From assembly GCA_029204225.1 (NCBI GenBank), contig CM055113.1, positions 2,130,081 to 2,194,080 on the forward strand: DNA of 64,000 nucleotides, given 5' to 3'. The position numbers and the translations under genes were made by a program. This DNA is from Diphasiastrum complanatum. Lineage: Eukaryota > Streptophyta > Lycopodiopsida > Lycopodiales > Lycopodiaceae. This document shows, in pieces, positions 11,671 through 23,530 of this stretch; position 1 is the first letter of the stretch; each line of letters begins with the position of its first letter. The notes under the pieces are model-generated. The model saw nothing but the letters and a program-made list of their open reading frames with translations, did not search any database and had not been told where the DNA came from.

Positions 11671-12834
11671 TTCGGATCCCTCAATGGTATCTCATAAATT
11701 TCAATTTGGACACCCTTAAAAGCTATTTTTCTTTTAATTTAGACCTCTACTTTTTAGAAATTTCTTAAATGCAAGACAATTGGACTGAGATTCATATAAT
11801 TCCTTCTAGGGTAGAACTAGTATCTGAAGGACTGTTAAAGTTATATGAATTCATAACTCCATTTCAGTTTGTGAACTTGGCTCAGAATCGATTGATGTTT
11901 TCAATTGATTAAGTGGAATTTTGACTTCCTGAACCCAAGTAATTATCTCTATTTGATAGTTGATTCTTGAGAATAATGTTTCTATCACTCGGGATAAGAT
12001 ATTTTATGATTTTAAGAAAAAGTCCGGTTTGTAATAGTATTGGTGGATACTCATTACTGACTTTTTTGAATATTTGATATCTTATACGTTGTTTCCTGAG
12101 AACTTTTTAATCGAAATTACGGAATTTCTTTTTAAAAAAGAGGGGAAGAAAATGATAGGAATAAGACTTTCATGGGATCAACCAGTTGCATAGATTTCTT
12201 TTTTGGAATCCAGTTTGTGTGCAATGGTGGAACTATCCAGTGGAATAGAGGAAATCTCTACTGATTGTTTCGAATAATTTGGAACTAGAGGAGTTTTGGG
12301 GATAATGAGTTGTGAGATATTCATGAATATGCAAAGTGTTGGTAAAAATTAAATTAAGGTTCACTGATTGGCTACCAAGTACCATTTAGTTATGGATTGG
12401 ATCAGCTAAATAAAGCTTTAATCTTAACCTTGACTAAATTGTGATATTTTAAAATATTTGGACATTCTAAGAATATTTGTGCCAAGAAGCCTTATTTACT
12501 ACAAGAAATTGAAATGAAATTTCTTTAGCTTTTGGATTTGATTTCTAAAATAAAGTAAAGTCACCCAATGTTTCATGTAATTGGGATTACATGAAGGAGA
12601 TGAATTTTTTTTTGGATAAGATCGACCCATTTGGAAGATTTATAGCTTAGTGTATCTTTGGGGACTTGAGTTAGTATTCATTGAGTAGAGGCAATCAATT
12701 TTAAAATTGTTGCATCTCTGAATACTTATTCAAATGGAAAGATCTGACTAAGAATAATGATTTGTGGGAAGATTTGAAAGCTTAAGGAATAGTTTCATGT
12801 TTCCTTTTTCCCTTTCTGAGGATAGAACCTATTC
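11671..12834 (+). other. decayed right interior of the LTR element, no readable gene
   Basis: This AT-rich sequence is closed in all frames. RNase H and integrase would be expected here, but no motif survives well enough to call. Confidence 0.4.
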
Positions 12835-12847
12835 AAGGGAGGAAGAA
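12835..12847 (+). promoter_or_regulatory. polypurine tract of the LTR element
   Basis: AAGGGAGGAAGAA abuts the TGTTAC start of the 3' LTR, as expected for plus-strand priming. Confidence 0.8.
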
Positions 12848-13347
12848 TGTTACGGCCATATTCCGCTAGGGACATGGAATAGTCCTAATATGGTAGACTG
12901 GCCCTCCAATGTTCTAGTTTATTGTCACGCCTAGATTTTATTCCACATCGAGGCTTGTTGGTGACTAATGACCATGGCAGGAGCATGAGAGGACCCAGAC
13001 ACTCTAATTGAGGCATATGGAGTAGTGCATGTACGTGTGAGTGATATAGACAGGAGGAATGCATGAAGAGCTATGACCTATTTATAGTTGACTTGCATGG
13101 AGATTGCATGTGGTCATGCACAAGATCCTGATCTCTATATATCGAGGTAGAGATTATCCCGTCGACGACTTTGGTCTAGGTTACTTGTAGAGCTCTTCTC
13201 CTCTTGCTATCACATGGCATGGCTTGGGGGCTAGATCTAGGAGAATTCTCCAAGAGGGATCTAGGATTGGTTGGGTGGTTTTGCTCCATAGTCTCTCTTG
13301 TGTCTTCCTATCCTCATCTTAGGGGATTTTCCCTAGTGGTCATTACA
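12848..13347 (+). repeat. 3' LTR of the 7942-13347 element
   Basis: It begins TGTTACGGCC and ends CATTACA. It matches the 5' LTR end to end, with an extra 11 bp near 12985 and scattered substitutions. Confidence 0.9.
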
Positions 13348-13641
13348 TAGCTGCTGAAGTGCTTGACTAGTAAAACATGCAAGACCACTGAAGTTGAAGT
13401 GCTGAAAGGTAATCTCGCTACTAGCGAGGCAAAGCTGGCATTGTTGAAAGCTGATAACATTGACCTGCAGAGAGGCTATTAGGGGCCGAAGGGCATCTGG
13501 CGGCTGCAAACACAGAGTCTTACCAATTGGAAAATGAGGTCTCATACTACTAGGCCACGTATGCATATGTTCTGTTCAAGCCACTCAATTGACCAAGGTG
13601 ATAAATCAACAAACTGCTTCTATGGAGGAGCTTACTAGATG
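13348..13641 (+). pseudogene. coiled-coil protein fragment of unknown origin
   Basis: In the plus strand directly right of the 3' LTR, a frame reads with heptad-spaced Leu and Ala and charged residues (VLKGNLATSEAKLALLKADN), breaks, and resumes in another frame (GHLAAANTESYQLENEV). It looks like part of an alpha-helical coiled coil. It could be the interrupted partner of a family X-like gene, but no direct match was found. Confidence 0.35.
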
Positions 13642-13642
13642 A

Positions 13643-14287
13643 TTAATGTGAAATGGGAGAGCAAAGTTTTGATGCAATAGTTTGAAGGCGTTGAGTGGTG
13701 AATCTAAACTTGTATAATATATTTGATGAGACTTGAGAGTTGTATGTAACATGTTCATCTCATGTGCAATGTGCATTATCAGTAGCCTGTCATGCTAAAA
13801 AATCGCTGACGATGATAATAGTGTTGAAAGGAGAAGCTTACAAACACTGTTAAGAAGGATCATGGGCAACACTCAGAGCAGTAGTCTAGTTTGTGGTGTT
13901 GTTGGAGCTGAATCCCAAAGCCTATCTTTCATTCAAAGTCCAAGCACCTATTTTACTGAGTTTTTTGTGCACATTGCACAACCTATGACAACCATGATAC
14001 AAAGATTAATATGAAGTAGGACAGTGGATAGAAGCAATCACAATATCCGTAGCTCAGGTTTCTTATCTACAAACTTTGTCTAGTGATAGAAATGAGCTAA
14101 GAACGTTTCTAAGATTAGAAAAATTTACTCAACTTAATATTTCAACAGTTAGTTGAGCCGCTGGCTTGGAAAAAAGTTCAACACATATAGAAACTGCCAT
14201 TAAATAGAGTTGAGATAATATGCCATTATCTCTATTAAAGTTATAATTTGTTCTCACAAGGCAATTGTCTACCTATAATCATGATTT
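13643..14287 (+). repeat. 645-bp duplicated segment, copy A
   Basis: This aligns with 14701-15346 almost base for base, apart from short indels and substitutions. No coding frame is evident. Its 3' continuation (14288-14350) is found again at 16012-16075, beyond the LTR insertion in copy B, so copy A is the uninterrupted version. The sequence between the copies (14351-14700) holds no recognisable gene. Confidence 0.85.
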
Positions 14288-14700
14288 TCATTCGCAATGT
14301 TCTTACAAGAGACTAGCAAAGGCAGCCATTTGTAAGCTCAATTTCATAAGAGAATCCTTGCCAACAATTATTGTTGCTAGATGCTAAAAAAATCAACAAT
14401 TCAATGGCTCCTTTATCAACCTTTTGATGAATCTTTGAAATTGGCACAAATCCGGCTATAGAAAATCCTTGTTTTGCATCTCAATGGGGATCTAATGCCA
14501 TGATAAGAATCATGTACACAAACATGATGTAGATCATAAGAAACTTACACTCACCAAACACTTGCCATTTGAGAAGTATTCACATAATTCTAAAGTAGTA
14601 TATATGAAATGAACAAAAAGAAAACATTCCATGTTTTCTTGTGGAAACCTGAAGATTTTTTAGTTAGGAACAATATTTTTCAGCCAGTTCATTCTCTTGC

Positions 14701-15346
14701 TTAATGTGAAATGGGAGAGCAAAGTTTTGATGCAATAGTTTGAAGGCGTTGAGTGGTGAATCTAAACTTGTATAATATATATGCTAAGACTTGAGAGTTG
14801 TATGTAACCTGTTCAGTGCATTATCAGTAGCCTATCATGCTAAAAAATCACTGACGATGATAATAGTGTTGAAAGGAGAAGCTTACAAACATTGTTAAGA
14901 AGGATCATGGGCAACACTCAGAGCAGGCAACATGCAATAGTCTAGTTTGTGGTGTTGTTGGAGCTGAATCCCAAAGCTTATATTTCATTCAAAGTCCAAG
15001 CACCTATTTTACTGAGTTTTTTGTGCACATTGCACAACCTACAACCGCCATGATACAAAGATTAATATGAAGTAGGACAGTAGTGGATAGAAGCAATCAC
15101 AACATCCGTAGCTCAGGTTTCTTATCTACAAACTTTGTCTAGTGATAGAAATGAGCTAAGAACGTTTCTAAGATTAAAAAAATTCACTCAACTTAATATT
15201 TCAACTGTTAGTTGAGCTGCTGGCTTGGAAAAAAGCTCAACACATATAGAAACTGCCATTAAATAGAGTTGAGATAATATGCCATTATCTCTATTAAAGT
15301 TATAATTTGTTCTCACAAGGTAATTGCCTACCTATAATCATGATTT
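14701..15346 (+). repeat. 645-bp duplicated segment, copy B
   Basis: Second copy of 13643-14287. It was split by an LTR insertion at 15349, and its continuation resumes at 16012. Confidence 0.85.
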
Positions 15347-15348
15347 GC

Positions 15349-15500
15349 TATAGTGTCGGTTGTAGTATGGGGTTCGTCGCTGGGAGCGCAAACTCACCTT
15401 CACCTGCATAGCACACAAAGAGAGAGAAGAGAGAGAAAATGCCTAGGTTGAGAGAGGCTTTGGAGGCCCGACACCTTCCCAAAGCTATTCACACCCAACC

Positions 15501-15539
<39 letters not shown>

Positions 15540-16006
15540 GAAGTGAAACTAGCAGAGTTTTATTAAGAAAAAGATGGAAGATACAATACAAAGGAAATGG
15601 CTCCCTCTTATAGATTTTAGAGGTGAGCCTCCTTCACTCTAATTGGCCACTTCATTGGGACAAGGATTCTAATCCAATCCCTTCAAATAAACACAACTTA
15701 AATCTAATGGTGCTAAGAAAGCACAAGGGCACTCACATGATTCACGTGACTTCTAATTTGGGCCCTTTTAGCTTTTTTATTTGCAACTTGACTTAGGGCA
15801 TCTAATGTCATTTTAGAGTTTTAAGCCCCTAGTCTCTTATTCTTAGGAATTACAACTTGCTACTTGTGCTCATTGGGTTGGGCTTATACGCACAGGATGC
15901 CAGTGCCCTCACACTTATTACTCTGCTTGTATAGTATTGTGGTGGGCCCACTTGGCAAGCCTTGGCCAACAGTAGTTTTGTGGTGGGACCCACTAGGTGC
16001 CCAACA
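15349..16006 (-). mobile_element. solo LTR insertion with 5-bp target duplication
   Basis: The 658-bp insert interrupts duplicated segment B. TTTGC stands on both sides (15344-15348 and 16007-16011), and copy A shows the nearly empty site. On minus it starts TGTTGGGC; the matching end is CCGACA at 15354-15359 or five bases further out. Minus-strand TATA (CTATAAGAGG, near 15612) and AATAAA (near 15565) are spaced like an LTR promoter and poly(A) signal, followed by a CT run at 15503-15537. No internal domain or second LTR is present, so it is read as a solo LTR. Confidence 0.75.
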
Positions 16007-16237
16007 TTTGCATTGGCAATGTTCTTACAAGAAACTAGCAAAGGCAGCCATTTGTAAGCTCAATTCCATAAGAGAATGCTCATTAGCAACTTCAAGTTTC
16101 AATAGGTTTATCTTAGTAGCTACCTCAAGCCATGAGTTCTATCCATTTTTATGGAAATGTTTCTAGTGAAGTGCAAATTATCAATTCTAAAGTTTGAGAA
16201 AAATCAAAATTGATTTTGACTTTGTATATGTTGTCCT

Positions 16238-17486
16238 CTATCCTTTGTTAATATTGGAAGTCCATTCGGTAGATTTGAATCTACTCCTCGACGGTGACGA
16301 TTTTTGAAACAGGGGCCTTGCCTTTGATGTTGATGGCCCCGCTTCGGTAGCTTGTGCATCTGTGACTTCTTCAACATCTTTCCCATGATCCAATCTTATA
16401 TCTCCTTGACCTTGATCTTGTCGGGATGGTGGGAATTGAGGTACCACTGATATTTGAATCTGGGGGTTTGATTTGAGGACCTGAGCAGCTGCTTTTTCAT
16501 AATCTTTGATTACCTCTTTTGCCTTTGCCAACACTTGAGTGTGTGGGGATGAGACGACTTGGGCAGCTGTGATTAGAATTAGATCTCCAATGGTCACAAA
16601 CTAACCCTGGGAGGAAGTAGAGGCTAGGCAAGCAATAGAGGATGGGGGAATGGGAAGTGTAGAGCGAGTTGTAGCAGGAGGTGGTAGTGCAGCTGATGTT
16701 GGTTTCCTAGTACGACGACGTGACGCGGGAGGCGAGTCAGGAATAACAACCTCGCTATGAACTCGTCGGCGACTATGTGAACTTGATGCCTGTTGGGAGG
16801 ATTTGGCTGGTATTTCTTCATAAATGGAAAGCACTATCTCAACACAAAATCCATGGATCTTGTTGTCGAGGTACGACGTAGCGATGGAGGAGAGAAGAGG
16901 TCCAACAGCAAACTATTGTTTGGTATTGTCCTTAATGGCTCTCTTCAATTCACCAAAGACTATGTTGAACCAATTGTAGGGTTCTAACGGTCCTGATCCT
17001 AATTTGTAGTTGAATTCCACTATGCGGTGAAGGACTTGTGAAGAAATTCTTTCCTTCCTAAGGTTGCCAGCTATCAGAAAGTTGTTCCATTGATGAGCCG
17101 TCATTTGTCCAGCAAAGCTCTAGGGTCGTATCAATGAAGGGTTTGATGACATTCTTGGGGTGCTTGTGGTTTGGTGAAGGTTGAGTTCCTGAGGATATGC
17201 CTATGGCTGCAAAGGCGGCTTCAGTGACATGCACCTTGTGGGTAGCTGTCTGGTAGGTGATATAAATTCGGACTTCATCTCTATCCAGGTACTAAAAGCC
17301 ATTGTTATGAATTGCATATTAATTTTGCTAGAAAAGACATGCTCGTGGATCCCCAAGTAGATGCTCAGTAAGGGTAATCCATTGAGCCACCATGCTTGTG
17401 CTAGGAAGTATCATGATGTTCGTTGTAGTTGGAACATCACAATGAAGGACATAACGTGGAGATTGACTGGTATCGGTAGAAGACAT
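16238..17486 (-). pseudogene. family X ORF, copy 2
   Basis: An ATG at 17486 opens MSSTDTSQSPRY, almost the same start as copy 3 (MSCTYTSQSPRY at 36910). Recognisable blocks in order: MILPSTSMVAQW; ATHKVHVTEAAFAAIGI; NNFLIAGNLRKERI (near 17080); VGPLLSSIATSYLDNKI (near 16900, just after an in-frame TAG); an Arg/Ser/Pro-rich stretch with VIPDSPPASRRR; VTIGDLILITAAQ; a helical stretch (AKAKEVIKDYEKAAAQVL); and a basic Ser-rich tail (GPSTSKARPLF) ending at 16238. Stops near 17340, 16910 and 16600 make it a pseudogene. It lies downstream of a gypsy integrase C-terminus on the same strand, the position of an env-like gene in some plant gypsy elements. The family is not recognised. Confidence 0.7.
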
Positions 17487-18290
17487 GATAGTAGAAGGCA
17501 AAAACTGAGAGTAAATGGTGCAAAATCATAAGGTTGTATGAAATTTTTGAAAAATTTTGGTCACGAGAAAATTTTGCAAGAGCTTCGCTAGCACAAGTGA
17601 GAAATGAAATCAAATTCAGCTCTTTTATAGGTGAATTTGGAGGGTCTATTAGACAAAGTACTAGTTTGGCTAATCAGTTCTAGACAAAAAAATTTCAAGC
17701 ATGTTCAGTTTTGTGAAAATAGCTTTCAAAAATTTTGGCGAAGGGTTTTGACAACTGAGGCAACCTGACAAAGGTTCTGAAAGTATGACCTTTGCCTAAG
17801 GACATCCTTCGCCTAGGTATTGTATTTAATGGAAATTTTAGGATCTGAACCTATGTCCAATCTAATTGTGGCATTCTAAATCCATCTGTCGAATCGGCGA
17901 AGGTTCATAAAGACTATAACATGCTCGACGAAGGTTTTCAAAGTCGTGAACTGCTGAACGTTCGTCTGATTTTAAAACAGGCAGTGATTGTGCAGAATAA
18001 CCTTCTCCCAACTCAATATAGGTAAATCTGAGGTGGAAGTATGATCTGGAAACTCAGCAAAGGTTTCTAAGACTGTATGTACAAAATATCATCCAAAAAG
18101 TGATTTTCTATGTCATTTTTCATCAAAAATTGATTCTTCAAAATATTTTCCTTCATCTTTTTTTTATCTGATGACTTCTTTTACTTTTGCTCTTCATCAT
18201 TTTTTTTTTCCTTCTTTTCCTAAAAACATATTCAGCCTAGTAGTGAAAAACAAAAAAAATTGCAAAACAATAAAAGTAAAATAACAAGGT
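17487..18290 (-). promoter_or_regulatory. conserved spacer upstream of family X copy 2 with TATA and GAANNTTC words
   Basis: On minus, CCTATAAAAGA (17631-17621) lies about 135 bp before the family X ATG. The stretch around it matches the region before copy 3 (36744-36830), where the box has decayed to CCTATAAGTT. Further upstream, GAAGGTTC (17899-17906) and GAACGTTC (17956-17963) are perfect GAANNTTC words and several near-misses surround them. The 18120-18290 part is T-rich on plus and holds no gene. Confidence 0.5.
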
Positions 18291-18332
18291 GTTGGATCAT
18301 GCTGGTTGAACTGGCTGCCAAAACTTGTGTAG

Positions 18333-18850
18333 TCAGCTGCCATTCGCTAGAGTATCAAATCGTCTTCCATCCAAGTGTTCTAAAATAATTGTTCCATAGT
18401 TCAGTATTTCTTTCACTTTGTATGGTCCTTCACCTATAAACTTCAATTTTCTTTTGATCAGTTTAGTCTTATACATCAATGCTAGATCTCCTTCCTTCAG
18501 ATCTTTTTTGTATAACCAACGATCGTGCCATGCCTTGCGGCGGGCTTTCTCTGTTGCTAATGCATGAATTGCCATCAATTTGGTTAGTTTATGTAAAGCC
18601 TCATGATGCATCTGTAAGGACTTCTCAAAGGGTGCTAGACTTTGGGGCATAGCAAAAACTTCTGAGGCCCTAAGGAGGTCAGAATCATTGAACATGTCCA
18701 TGAAATATTGGGTAGTCATTGAAATGGCTCCCGTTTTTGGGAGTGAGGCGGCCTTGGCAGCTGTGATGGGAATTGGAGCCCCAATAGTCACATATTGTCC
18801 TTGAGAGAAAGTAGAGGCAAACGAAGCATTAGAGACAAGGGAAATAGGTA
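18333..18850 (-). pseudogene. gypsy integrase C-terminus joined to a family X tail
   Basis: Minus-strand translation reads, from 18850 down, a family X tail (SQGQYVTIGAPIPITAAKAA, then QYFMDMFNDSDLL and FAMPQSLAPFE), also seen in copy 3 at 37800-38010. Without a break follows an integrase C-terminal region: RRKAWHDRWLYKKDLKEGDL, KLKFIGEGPYKVKEI (the GPY/F module) and GRRFDTLANGS. The frame is open throughout. In gypsy integrases the GPY module lies after the catalytic core; here the core is absent and family X sequence stands in its place, so this is a deletion fusion. The copia C LTR at 18852 cuts it off on the upstream side. Confidence 0.75.
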
Positions 18851-18851
18851 G

Positions 18852-19555
18852 TGTCAGAAATGGTGAACTCCTGCAATTCTGTCGCAGCACGAACAAGACA
18901 CAAGAGTCGAACGAGAACAATCGATTGTAAACACACCTGCAGGACCGCAAATTGCAAAAGGGGCACAGAACGAAGACAACAAAGAGAAATCCTTCGCGTT
19001 GCTGGCTGGCAACTCAACGGGCTTCATGCTTGTTTAGCTGAAACAAATAGCAATGACGGAGACTAACTAACTAGTTGATTAGCGTTAACTAGTCTTGTGA
19101 TTCTACGTTTAGCTATCTTGTAAACTCCACACAGTGGAGGTATAAACGATCCTCTCTGGATCATAACCAAGAAGAGAGATAGTGAATACAGAGATCTGTA
19201 AGAAACAGAGAGAGACGTAGCGAATAGAGTAAGAAAGCAAAATATCATAGTTGTGCATGAAAGTCTGGCAACAAGCAGAACACAGCGAAAGAGCAAAGAG
19301 TCAATCCGCCAACGAGCGAGACACTGACGATCTTGCTCTAAAACCAAACTGACAATATAGTCGTTCTATTTCCTATATCTCTTGACCTTGTGTTGTGTCT
19401 CTTGATTGCTAGAATAAAACATGTTCTGTGATGCGTAGTCGAGTGTATGAGATCCTATAAGAGCTTCCGCATGAAAAGAAAATTCAAAGACACAAAATTG
19501 TTTGCGAATCAGAAGAGAGGATGAACACAAAACAAGGAAAAAAACTTCCGCCACA
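18852..19555 (+). repeat. copia C 5' LTR
   Basis: 704 bp, beginning TGTCAG and ending CCACA, with a PBS directly after it. Related copies lie at 25327-25924 and 38346-38886. Blocks shared by all three include GTTGATTAGCGTTAACTAG and ACTCCACACAGTGGAG (with small changes). CTATAAAC-like and TATAAACGAT words near 19140 may be the promoter. Confidence 0.85.
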
Positions 19556-19567
19556 TGGTATCAGAGC
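19556..19567 (+). promoter_or_regulatory. copia C primer-binding site
   Basis: TGGTATCAGAGC immediately follows the LTR; initiator Met tRNA type. Confidence 0.9.
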
Positions 19568-19619
19568 CCACAGGTTATCACTACTGATATCCCAGCAGTG
19601 ATTCTTGGCTACGACAATC

Positions 19620-22600
19620 CGGACCATAGTAGCAATTAGTCTTGATGGTGCAAATTACAGAATCTGAAAATTCAAAATCAAAACACTCCTGAAGGGGAAA
19701 GACATCTGGTCGGTGACCGAGCTCTCTGAGGTGCAGCCTCCAGAGGGAGACCCAAGGAGAGCTGAATGGATCAAAAAGGATGAGAGTGCAATGGCGATCA
19801 TCGTTTCGTCCATAAATGAAGATCTACTCATGCAGATTGAAGACTGTGAAAGCAACCATGTAGCATGGAAAAGATTAAAGTAGAAGTATGAAGTGAGGAC
19901 TGCAGCTTTAGTCATACACCCTCACAATCATCTGCAATCCATACGGTGGGATGGCAACCAGTTAGATTAGCACGTTGAGAAGATCAGAATGATTTTCACT
20001 CAACTCGCTGCATCAAGACAGGAGCACTAGGTCCCAGCACCACAACAGCTGATGTACTTCATGAAATCCTTACCGACGTCCTATCAGCCGCTGAGAATGC
20101 TCATACTGAGTCTACCATATATGACATTCGACAAAGTAGTCAGTCTTGTTGCTGATGAGAGATTGATGAGAGACAAAGGAGAGAGAAGCAGTGATCAAGA
20201 GAAGGCTCTCTTCACGAAAGGAAAGAAGAAGAACAAAAAAAAGCCAAGATTCGAGAAGACGAAGTCCTCGAATCAACAATATTCTTCCTGCGATCACTGC
20301 CACAAACTAGGCCATACGACCAACAAATGCTGGTTCAATCCAGCAATACCTTGCATGCACTGCAAGAAGAAAGGGCATTCTGCATACGACTGCAAATTCA
20401 ACCCAAAAAGTAAAAACAAAGCTGATAAGGCAAACAATGCAGAGTCATCAAAGGATGCTGAAAGAGGTGACGAATCTTTCATAATACTCGTACTCTGAAT
20501 ACGAGTACGATGTAGTCATCGATTCAGGAGCAAGATCTCACATAACCTGCAACAAGAAGATCTTGATGAACTTTCGCAAACTCAAAAACGACAGAGTGGT
20601 GATTCTAGGCAATGGAAGTAGACACGATGTCAAAGGCATTGGCTCTCTACATCTGCGAACACTGTCAGGCCAAGCAAAGCTGCCAGGAGCACTCTATGTA
20701 CCCTCACTCAGAAAGGATCTGCTATCTGTCTCCAAGATGGCAGATCTAGGCATTGGAGTTTTGTTTGACAACAACACTTGCCATATGATCGATAAGACGA
20801 CAAACAAGTTGCTGACGGTCAAATACAGAGAAGGAAATCTCTACCAGGCCAAAATAATCAACAACTCTAAAAGCATATTAAATGCTTCAGAAAACAAAGA
20901 TCAGCTCTGGCATAGAAGAATGTATCATTTGAACATGCGGAGCCTGTATGACATTAGCAGAAAGGACATTGTCACAGGTCTCAAGATTTCAAGGCCAAAG
21001 GCTGAGTTCTACGAAGCTTGTCAGAAAGGCAAGCAACATCGGACGAGGGAAGAAGAGCCAAAGAATTTCTTGAGCTCATCCACTCTGATGTGTGTGGACC
21101 GATGAGAACAGATTTGCTCTCAAGTTTAGGATATTTTTAAGGTTCATAGATGATTACAGCCGAATGACCATGATCTACTACTTGAAGGAGAAATCCGATT
21201 TATTTGATTCTTTCAAGAAGTTCGTGGCATTTGCAGAGTGACACACCTCAAAAAAGATACAGATCCTTAGATCTGACAATGGAGGTGAATACAAAAGTGC
21301 AAAATTCTCAAGATTCTGCGAAGAACAGGAGATCGAACACCAGTTCACTCCTGCATACACACCAGAAATACAACGGTGTGGCAAAAAAAAAAAAAAAGCT
21401 AGTCAAAGGAGCCAGATGCATGATGGCACAGGCTCAATTGCCAGGTCAGTTCTGGGTTGAGGCAATAGCTGCAGTTGTACACCTGCAGAACAGATCTACA
21501 ATGACAGTGCTGGGGAACAAAACACCATACGAAATGTGGACAAGCAGAAAGTCTGATCTTTCATACGTACGAGTGTTTGGATGTGCAGCATACAAGCACA
21601 TTCCAAATGAAAAGAGAAGCAAGCTCGATAACAAATCCGAGCAAATAATCATGGTCGGCTACTCGAATGGAACACATGTGTACAGACTCTACGATCCAAC
21701 CATGAAGAAGGTTGTTTCGAGCAGAGATGTGAAGTTCGACGAGTCCACATTCCTTGGATTGAAAGGCGAAAGAGGCCATGAGATTTTCACACTGCTGCCT
21801 ATTCAAGAGAGAGATCGAGGACATACATCAAATCAGAATGCAAAGCCCTAGATTCCAGAGCAGCGGGAAGTAGAGGATCGACCCCACGAACAAGAAATGT
21901 TTGAGCAGCGACGAAACGAACCTCGAAGATCAACAAGACAAAGAAGACCTCAAGATCGCTATTCTGACAATCTTCAATGGAGCGAAGACACGCAGTTTGA
22001 GTACTGCAGCTTCACAGAAGAGCCAACAACATACCAAGAAGCTATCGAGAGTGCAGAGGGAGAATTTTGAAAGTAGGCAATGTCAGAGGAGATCGACTCG
22101 ATGAGGCAATATGAGGCATGGACATTAGAGCCACTGCCAGAAAACAGGAAAATAGTCAACTGCAAGTGGGTGTACAAGAAAAAGCTAAAATCAGATGGCA
22201 CTATTGGCCGCTACAAGGCAAGGCTTGTCGCAAAGGGCTACACAGAGATATGGTGTCGACTATTTCGACACATATTTGCCCATGGTGAAGATGACAAGCA
22301 TAAGGCTACTCCTTGCATACGCCGCACAGTACAATCTGGAAATTCACCAGATTGACGTGAAAACAGTCTTTTCCATGGAGATCTAGAGGAGGAAATCTTC
22401 ATGAACCAACCTGAAGGCTATGAAGACCCTGACAACAGACAATATGTCTATCGACTACAGAGATGCATCTACGGTCTAAAATACGCATCACGGGCCTAGT
22501 ACAAAAAGCTTGATGGTCTTCTGAAGTCTCTAGACTTCAACCCTACTCAACCAGATTAGGAAAGGATTTTGTGATACTGACCATTTTCATGGATGATTCG

Positions 22601-23530
22601 CTAATGATAGGAAATTCCTTGATGCTGATCAAAGACACAAAGAGTCAGATTTTTGAAAGCTACAAAATTACAGATCTTGGAGAAGCAACAAAATGCCTAG
22701 GGCTGGAGATCAGAAGAAATTGAACAAATGGCAAAATGCACTTGAGTCAATCAGAATATGCCAGAAAAGTGCTGAAGCAGTACCACATGATGGACTGCAA
22801 GGAGAAAGCCACACCAATGATAGCTGGAGCCAAGCTCACAAAATAGGATTGCCCAAAGACAGAAGAGGAGGAACAGAAGATGGCAGGTATACCCTACCAG
22901 AACTTAATCGGTAGTCTGATGTACTTGACAGTTTGTACCAGACCGAATCTGGCCTTCTCTATTTACGCATTGAGCCAATTCTGTTTCAATCCTAGTCTAG
23001 CACATTGGCAAATGGCCAAACGAATCCTACAATATATGAAGGGTACCTAGAATATTGGATTAACCTACAGAGCTAGAAACGAAGAGAAGGGATTCGAGTT
23101 GCATCACTATAGTGATGCGAGCTGGGTGAGCTGCAAGGATGACAGCAAGTCCATTACTGGAGGATGTACAATAGCGTGCGGAACTGCAATCAGCTGGATA
23201 TGCAAAAGGCAAACCTTGGTAGGTCAATCCTCTTGCAAAGCTGAGTATGTCGCAGCCTCAAAATTGGCGAATGAGGTAGTGTGACTACGGATGATGTTAG
23301 AGGCAATCGAGATACCACAAGAGGTGCCAACCATGATGATGATGGACTCCCATAGTGCCATCTATCTGTCCCAGGATCTTCTCTTTCATTCAAAGATGAA
23401 TCACATTCCTCTGAAGTACCATCACATTCAAGATTTGATCTCAAAAGGAGAGCTCTAGGTCTAGTTCATAAAATCAGAAAGTATGATTACAGATCTCCTC
23501 ACAAAATTGCTGGTGGTGGTAGATCAACAA
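19620..23530 (+). pseudogene. copia C gag-pol polyprotein, decayed
   Basis: The Ty1/copia order is complete. Gag (19625-20498) opens with a SLDGANYRIWKFKIKTLLKG block and carries two CCHC knuckles at 20289-20330 and 20352-20393. The protease motif VIDSGA has its Asp at 20521. The gag-pre-integrase block LWHRRMYHLNMRS follows, then integrase (FIDDYSR, LRSDNGGEY) in which the segment with the last catalytic Glu has turned into an A-run near 21387. RT (22080-22900) has FMDD at 22586-22597 for the usual YVDD. RNase H (23099-23470) has SDASW and SSCKAEYVAASK. Stops and frameshifts occur in every domain. No 3' LTR follows: at 23531 the sequence changes to a minus-strand fragment. Confidence 0.93.

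Larger units (their letters stand above)
7942..13347 (+). mobile_element. complete LTR retrotransposon with gypsy-type RT remnant
   Basis: This unit of 5406 bp has two LTRs (490 and 500 bp), a primer-binding site directly after the 5' LTR, a polypurine tract before the 3' LTR, and about 4.4 kb between them. By eye the LTRs differ at roughly 30-35 sites plus an 11-bp insertion in the 3' LTR, so the insertion is old. No target-site duplication is convincing (AGGCC on the left, TAGCT on the right). The interior is badly decayed. The only recognisable coding is a Ty3/gypsy RT block at about 11200-11390, so the element is assigned to gypsy with moderate confidence. Confidence 0.85.

Noticed and set aside
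7937-13352. Target-site duplication of the complete LTR element
   Set aside because: AGGCC and TAGCT do not match; the element may have recombined with another copy or the flanks have decayed.
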